From: Candidatus Colwellbacteria bacterium RIFCSPLOWO2_02_FULL_44_20b | GTDB taxonomy: Bacteria > Patescibacteriota > Minisyncoccia > UBA6257 > Colwellbacteraceae | Direction of reading: 5' to 3' | Length of the DNA stretch: 8,263 nucleotides | Assembly: GCA_001817765.1 (NCBI GenBank) | Contig: MHIZ01000007.1 | Coordinates: 1 to 8,263 of the forward strand | Shown here: one piece after another, positions 4,862 through 8,263 of the stretch | Numbering within the stretch: position 1 is the stretch's first letter | How the letters are laid out: the number at the start of each line of letters is the position of its first letter | Notes under the pieces: generated by a model | Databases searched by the model: none | The model's input: the letters and a program-made list of their open reading frames with translations, nothing else | Told to the model about the DNA's origin: nothing | Translations under genes and position numbers: made by a program

Positions 4862-6135
4862 TAAACCCCAAGCCCTTGAAGGGCAGGCCTTATTGCAAAC
4901 TTACGGCCGCTTTTTTGCCGAGTTCCTTAAGGAGATATCACTCGTTCCCCTTGGGCTACTCGCCCTATCCACCAGTGTCGGTTTCCGGTACGGAGCCGGA
5001 GAGACTAACCTTAGAAGTTTTTCTTGGGAGGCTCTTCGATTAAATTGCACTGATAAAAACCAGCACTTTTCACGCGACGCGAATGTTGCCTTTGCGGCAC
5101 TGCGACGGATTTGCCTATCGCAGCATTCTTTTTCGCGCAAACGTCAAACCATTAAGACGCTTAATCCTTTTTCCTTCGTCACTCCATCGAATCTCTACGG
5201 CGGGCTGGAATATTAACCAGCTATCCATCAGCTGCGGTTTTCACCATTGCCTTAGGACCGCCTAACCCGTGGTTGATTGACATTGCCACGGAAACCTTGG
5301 ATTTTCGGGGGTCTGGTTTCTCACCAAACTATACGTTACTCATGCCAACATTTTCTCTTCTGCACGCTCCACCAGCCCTCGCGGGTCCAGCTTCACTGCA
5401 TGCAAAATGCTCTCCTACCATGTTTTTGAGCCGAAGCTCAAAAATATTCGTGTCTTCGGTACTTCGCTTAGCCCCGGTACATTTTCGGCGCCCCGCACCA
5501 TTGAATAGTGAGTTGTTACACAATCTTTAAAGGATGGCTACCTCTAAGCCAACCTCCTATCTGTCTGTGGTGCAGAACTACCTTTTACACTTAGCGAAGA
5601 TTTAGGGACCTTAGACGACGATCCGGGCTCTTTCCCTCTTGACCATGGAGCTTAGCCCCCACAGTCTGACTCCTACAGGATTTTCGTACGGCATTCGAAG
5701 TTTGATTGATCTGTCGGGCTTTCGCCCTGTACAGATCACCCAGCGCTCTACCTCCGTACGCTTTCTGTAAGGCTAGTCCGAAAACTATTTCGGAGAGAAC
5801 CAGCTATTACCAGATTCGATTAGCTTTTCACTCCTTACCACAGCTCATCCGAAGGTTTTGAACAACCAACCGGTTCGGACCTCCCTTAGACTTTCGTCCA
5901 AGTTCATCCTGGCCATGGCAAGCTCATCTGGTTTCGGGTCTTACGCAGACGACTTACGCGCTTTCACACTCGGTTTCCCTACGGCTCCACCAGTTATACT
6001 GGCTTAACCTTGCCGTCTACATAAAGTCGTTGGCTCATTCTTCAATAGGCACCCCGTCATCCGCGACTTGCGTCGGGACTCCGAGTCCTTGTAGGCATAT
6101 GGTTTCAGGTCTATTTCACCGCCCTCGCCGGGCTG

Positions 6136-6172
<37 letters not shown>

Positions 6173-6711
6173 ATCACAAAATGTATTTAGCCTTTCCCGA
6201 TAGTACGGGATGATTCCTCCGAGGTTATCGTTTCTCGAAGTACTCAAGTATAGAAACAAGAAAGATAGTCTGTTTTCGACTACAGGGCTTTCACCTTCTT
6301 TGGCTCGGCTTTCCAGCCGCTTCGACTAACACACTATTTTGTAACTTTCCTTCACATCGTACTCTTCTCCGCCCGGAGGCGAACAAGAGTACGGTGCAAA
6401 ATGTCCCTAACTTACTACCCCCTACACTCCCCGCTTGCGCGGTTCACATAAGGTTTGGGCTCTTCCCTTTTCGCTCGCCGCTACTTAGGGAATAACTTCG
6501 TTCTTTTTTCCTCCGCTTACTGAGATGTTTCACTTCAGCGGGTCTACTCGCACTACTATAAGTAGTACGTTTCCATGGTTTACATGGAAGGGTTGCCCCA
6601 TTCGGAAATCCCCGGGTCACAGTTTGCTAGGCAACTCACCGAGGCTTATCGCAGCTACGCCACGTCCTTCATCGTCATTTTGTGTCAAGGCATCCACCAT
6701 ACGCCCTTAAA

Positions 6712-6740
6712 GAAACCAGTTACTTATATATGTACTTCAG
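6712..6740 (-). repeat. 5' arm of the 23S processing stem
   Basis: This arm pairs with 1437-1465 over 29 bases, with a single G·U, across the whole 23S gene including its introns. The inner bases belong to the mature terminal helix and the outer ones are removed. The near-perfect match shows that the two ends have co-evolved and belong to one functional precursor. Confidence 0.88.
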
Positions 6741-6816
6741 TGAATCCTTTCGCCATTCTCTCTGGCGTCGGGATCCTATTCGTTTTTCAAATTTCAGTCG
6801 CGTCTTTCGGAGTAAG

Positions 6817-6844
6817 AAAAAACCGCTTGTTGTAGCGGCTTTTT
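6817..6844 (-). terminator. Terminator-like hairpin in the 23S leader (attenuator or small-RNA end)
   Basis: On the minus strand AAAAAGCCGCT, a 6-base ACAACA loop and AGCGGTTTTTT form an 11-bp stem ending in a T-run, the shape of an intrinsic terminator. It lies about 60-90 bases after the predicted transcription start and about 100 bases before 23S, so transcription of 23S must get past it. An upstream AGCGGC (6873-6878) is complementary to GCCGCT in its left arm and could block it. Either it attenuates rRNA synthesis or it ends a separate RNA of about 90 bases. Confidence 0.6.
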
Positions 6845-6910
6845 GAGACGACCTTAAAAACGGATCATCTGTGCCGCTGTGGTTTTTTCTCTCTTATCAT
6901 TCCGTGAACG

Positions 6911-6940
6911 ATTATACCTATATATCCTTTTCGCTGTCAA
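6911..6940 (-). promoter_or_regulatory. Consensus sigma-70-type promoter for the 23S-5S unit
   Basis: TTGACA (6935-6940) and TATAAT (6911-6916) are both exact consensus, separated by 18 bases. Transcription would start near A6905, about 185 bases before mature 23S. It is the best promoter in the window and lies right after the terminator of the upstream gene. This supports independent transcription of 23S-5S without 16S. No clear boxA antitermination sequence is seen in the leader. Confidence 0.87.
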
Positions 6941-6971
6941 CAGAGTCTTTCTCGTATAACCTGTGGAAATT

Positions 6972-7008
6972 AAAAACCGCCCTTCGCGTAAAGCTTGGGA
7001 CGGTTTTT
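6972..7008 (-). terminator. Terminator of the TM-helix protein gene
   Basis: AAAAACCGTCC and GGGCGGTTTTT give an 11-bp stem with one U·G pair and a loop of about 15 bases, ending in a T-run on the minus strand. The A-run on the other side makes it usable on the plus strand too. It lies 16 bases after the stop codon of the membrane protein gene and isolates that gene from the rRNA promoter. Confidence 0.82.
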
Positions 7009-7023
7009 AGTATTTTCTTACTC

Positions 7024-7722
7024 TTATTTTTCGAGTCTTTCTCCTAATTTGTTTAGAATTCTTCCCGCGTGATCTTTGCCGCCAAGACCAAATGCAATAC
7101 CGCCGGCGAGCGCAAGCATCGCAAGTAATGCGGTGATAACTGTCATAATAAGACCTTCCGCGATACCAAGTTCAATGAGTGCCGCGAAAAGACCAAAAAT
7201 AACAACAACCCACCACGTAAGTTCTCCGAGCATTTTCCCGGCGTGCAGTCTCGCGCTCATCATCGATGCTTTTATAACGCTCTTCAAGAAATTTGCCACG
7301 ACGAACGTCGCGAGCATTATCAAGACTGCGATAATGATACTTGGAATGTAATTCAACACGCTTTGCAAGAAAAGGACAAACGCTGAGAATTTGAGAATAT
7401 CAGCGACTACAAGCAAGAACGCAAGGACAACGAACCAGTATATTATCTTTCCCAAGAACTTTCCGGCATTTAACTTCAATCCGGCACGTTCGAGGTATGG
7501 TTCGACCCCAACTTTTGTCAGGAGACTGTCAATCTTCAATGCCGCGATCAATTTTTCAACAAGTGTTCCTAAAACCGCCGCGACGATAAGACCGAGAATG
7601 AAAAGAATAACGGCTCCTAAGAAGGCTGGGATGAAGCCAATAACACCACTCCAAAGATCTTGGAATGATTGGACAAATACCTGAGCCCAGTCGTACGAAC
7701 CGCTTCCATATAAATAATTCAT
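7024..7722 (-). CDS. TM-helix (MscS-associated type) membrane protein
   Basis: A 232-residue integral membrane protein. It resembles proteins built from the conserved TM-helix module that accompanies small mechanosensitive channels (the CmpX-like group). Hydrophobic helices lie at about residues 24-56, 91-107, 113-146, 169-187 and 191-213. Two copies of the module can be seen. Each has a long helix followed by an amphipathic stretch: LVEKLIAALKIDSLLTKVG in the first, and NFLKSVIKASMMSARLHAGK in the second. The C-terminus AGGIAFGLGGKDHAGRIL is the hallmark end of this family. The soluble beta domain of true MscS is absent, so channel activity cannot be assumed. The ATG at 7722 is preceded only by an A-rich sequence with a weak AAAAGA. 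The gene has its own terminator, and an extended -10 element lies about 64 bases upstream. Confidence 0.85.
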   Translation of the reverse strand: MNYLYGSGSYDWAQVFVQSFQDLWSGVIGFIPAFLGAVILFILGLIVAAVLGTLVEKLIAALKIDSLLTKVGVEPYLERAGLKLNAGKFLGKIIYWFVVLAFLLVVADILKFSAFVLFLQSVLNYIPSIIIAVLIMLATFVVANFLKSVIKASMMSARLHAGKMLGELTWWVVVIFGLFAALIELGIAEGLIMTVITALLAMLALAGGIAFGLGGKDHAGRILNKLGERLEK

Positions 7723-7785
7723 TTTATCTTTTAAACTTCACAAATCTTACATCATCTAACCTTCGACCTTTTGGTTATACTTTTC

Positions 7786-7794
7786 AGTATATCA
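7786..7794 (-). promoter_or_regulatory. Possible extended -10 promoter of the TM-helix gene
   Basis: On the minus strand this reads TGATATACT, matching the TGn + TATACT pattern also used before the anchored-protein gene at 1230-1238. No good -35 box is present. Its TATACT is also one arm of a small TATACT/AGTATA inverted repeat with a GAAA loop, so it may instead be only a hairpin. Confidence 0.4.
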
Positions 7795-7824
7795 AATATC
7801 AGTTCGTTATTTCTCAAGCTATCA

Positions 7825-8263
7825 TTAATCTCCGCCGCCATACTGATTATTCATATCTTCTATAAGATCGTCCATTTCAGCGTATGAAATATTTTCGCGT
7901 ATGGCTGGATCGAAACTAGGCATATGTTCTTTTGCTGTGGCTATACCCTTTAGTCTCGGATCGTTATTGTATGCCTCACTTACCTCGCTTTGGTTGAAGC
8001 TATGTACTATACCTCCGTCTACTAATACGTTTGTGGTTTGGGTGCTATTCACGCCAACTACAACGGCTGACCAATATCTGCCACCGACAGTTATGCGATC
8101 GATTTGAGTTGTTGTGTTTTCATTTCCTTCGCACTTTAACCAGTATTCGTAGAGTCCCGGCTTGAGCTCAATACTTTTCGATTTTCCTGAAAGTGTGGTG
8201 AGTTGATTTTTAAGCTCTTTTTCAAACGTATTGAGAAACTCATTAGCCTCATTTAGTTCACCT
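7825..8263 (-). CDS. Unrecognised protein, 5' end missing
   Basis: The frame is open from the stop codon at 7825 to the right edge, so about 145 C-terminal residues are visible and the true start lies outside. A GTG at 8052 could be mistaken for a start, but coding-like sequence continues without a stop far upstream of it. The visible part opens with a Glu/Lys/Asn-rich, probably helical segment (LNEANEFLNTFEKELKNQL). This is followed by a beta-rich stretch (IELKPGLYEYWLKCEG, then ITVGGRYWSAVVVGV) and an acidic, Gly-ending tail (MDDLIEDMNNQYGGGD). There is no membrane helix in this part and no family I recognise. Asn- and Thr-rich stretches such as GNENTTQ and VNSTQTTN fit an exported or surface protein, but that is a guess. 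No clear terminator follows it. Confidence 0.75.
   Translation of the reverse strand, partial: GELNEANEFLNTFEKELKNQLTTLSGKSKSIELKPGLYEYWLKCEGNENTTTQIDRITVGGRYWSAVVVGVNSTQTTNVLVDGGIVHSFNQSEVSEAYNNDPRLKGIATAKEHMPSFDPAIRENISYAEMDDLIEDMNNQYGGGD

Larger units (their letters stand above)
6741..7023 (-). other. Region between the TM-helix gene and 23S; no 16S or tRNA
   Basis: Apart from the terminator (6972-7008), the promoter (6911-6940) and the leader hairpin (6817-6844), I see only a small CGCCA/TGGCG hairpin (6751-6767) in the transcribed leader. There is no 16S 3' end (no anti-Shine-Dalgarno tail), no tRNA cloverleaf and no protein gene. Confidence 0.75.

Noticed and set aside
7776..7791. TATACT/AGTATA inverted repeat with a GAAA loop as a terminator of the right-edge gene
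   Set aside because: The stem is only 6 bp, AT-rich and lacks a T-run on the minus strand. It is more likely part of a promoter or incidental.
7825..8052. A complete 75-residue gene starting at GTG 8052
   Set aside because: The same frame stays open to the window edge with protein-like composition, so this is the end of a longer gene cut by the window.

Overview
The window is the large-subunit half of a ribosomal RNA locus of a bacterium, with everything on the minus strand. The 23S and 5S genes stand without a 16S gene in front of them. The 23S has a shortened 3' domain and is broken by three self-splicing introns with homing endonuclease genes. The flanking proteins (a RodA-type protein, a TM-helix channel-like protein and a Cys-motif membrane-anchored protein) are modest. 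Together this suggests a Candidate Phyla Radiation (Patescibacteria) genome; that assignment is inference, because no marker protein in the window proves it.

Layout in the direction of transcription (right to left): the 3' end of an unrecognised protein gene (7825-8263, running off the right edge); a four-to-five-helix membrane protein of the MscS-associated TM-helix type (7024-7722) closed by a strong terminator (6972-7008); a consensus rRNA promoter (TTGACA, 18 bases, TATAAT; 6911-6940); a roughly 180-base leader that contains a second terminator-like hairpin; the 23S gene (about 1457-6720); the 5S gene (1298-1418); a terminator hairpin (1260-1280); a small anchored protein that is probably leaderless (448-1221); and, 3 bases later, the start of a RodA/FtsW-like gene (1-444, running off the left edge).

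The main interest is the 23S gene. Aligned by eye to E. coli numbering it has four exons: 4649-6720, 3277-3937, 2480-2542 and 1457-1679. The second and third are 661 and 63 bases, against 662 and 63 expected, which fixes the intron sites as U1931|A1932, U2593|C2594 and U2656|A2657. Every intron follows a U and ends in G, has a group I S element (variants of AAGATATAGTCC) and ends with a GNRA-capped P9 hairpin, so these are group I introns. Each carries one single-motif LAGLIDADG endonuclease gene. The L2593 and L2656 enzymes both resemble I-CreI, and L2593 is the I-CreI homing site. The L2656 intron splits the sarcin-ricin loop, which is unusual. The introns at L2593 and L2656 share core sequences and look like relatives; the L1931 intron is of a different lineage.

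The endonuclease genes have no promoters of their own that I can see. They would be expressed from the rRNA precursor, with their ends woven into the ribozyme core. Short GC-rich palindromes (CCTTCGACAAGCTCAGG type and others) sit inside peripheral stems of the introns and in a variable 23S helix.
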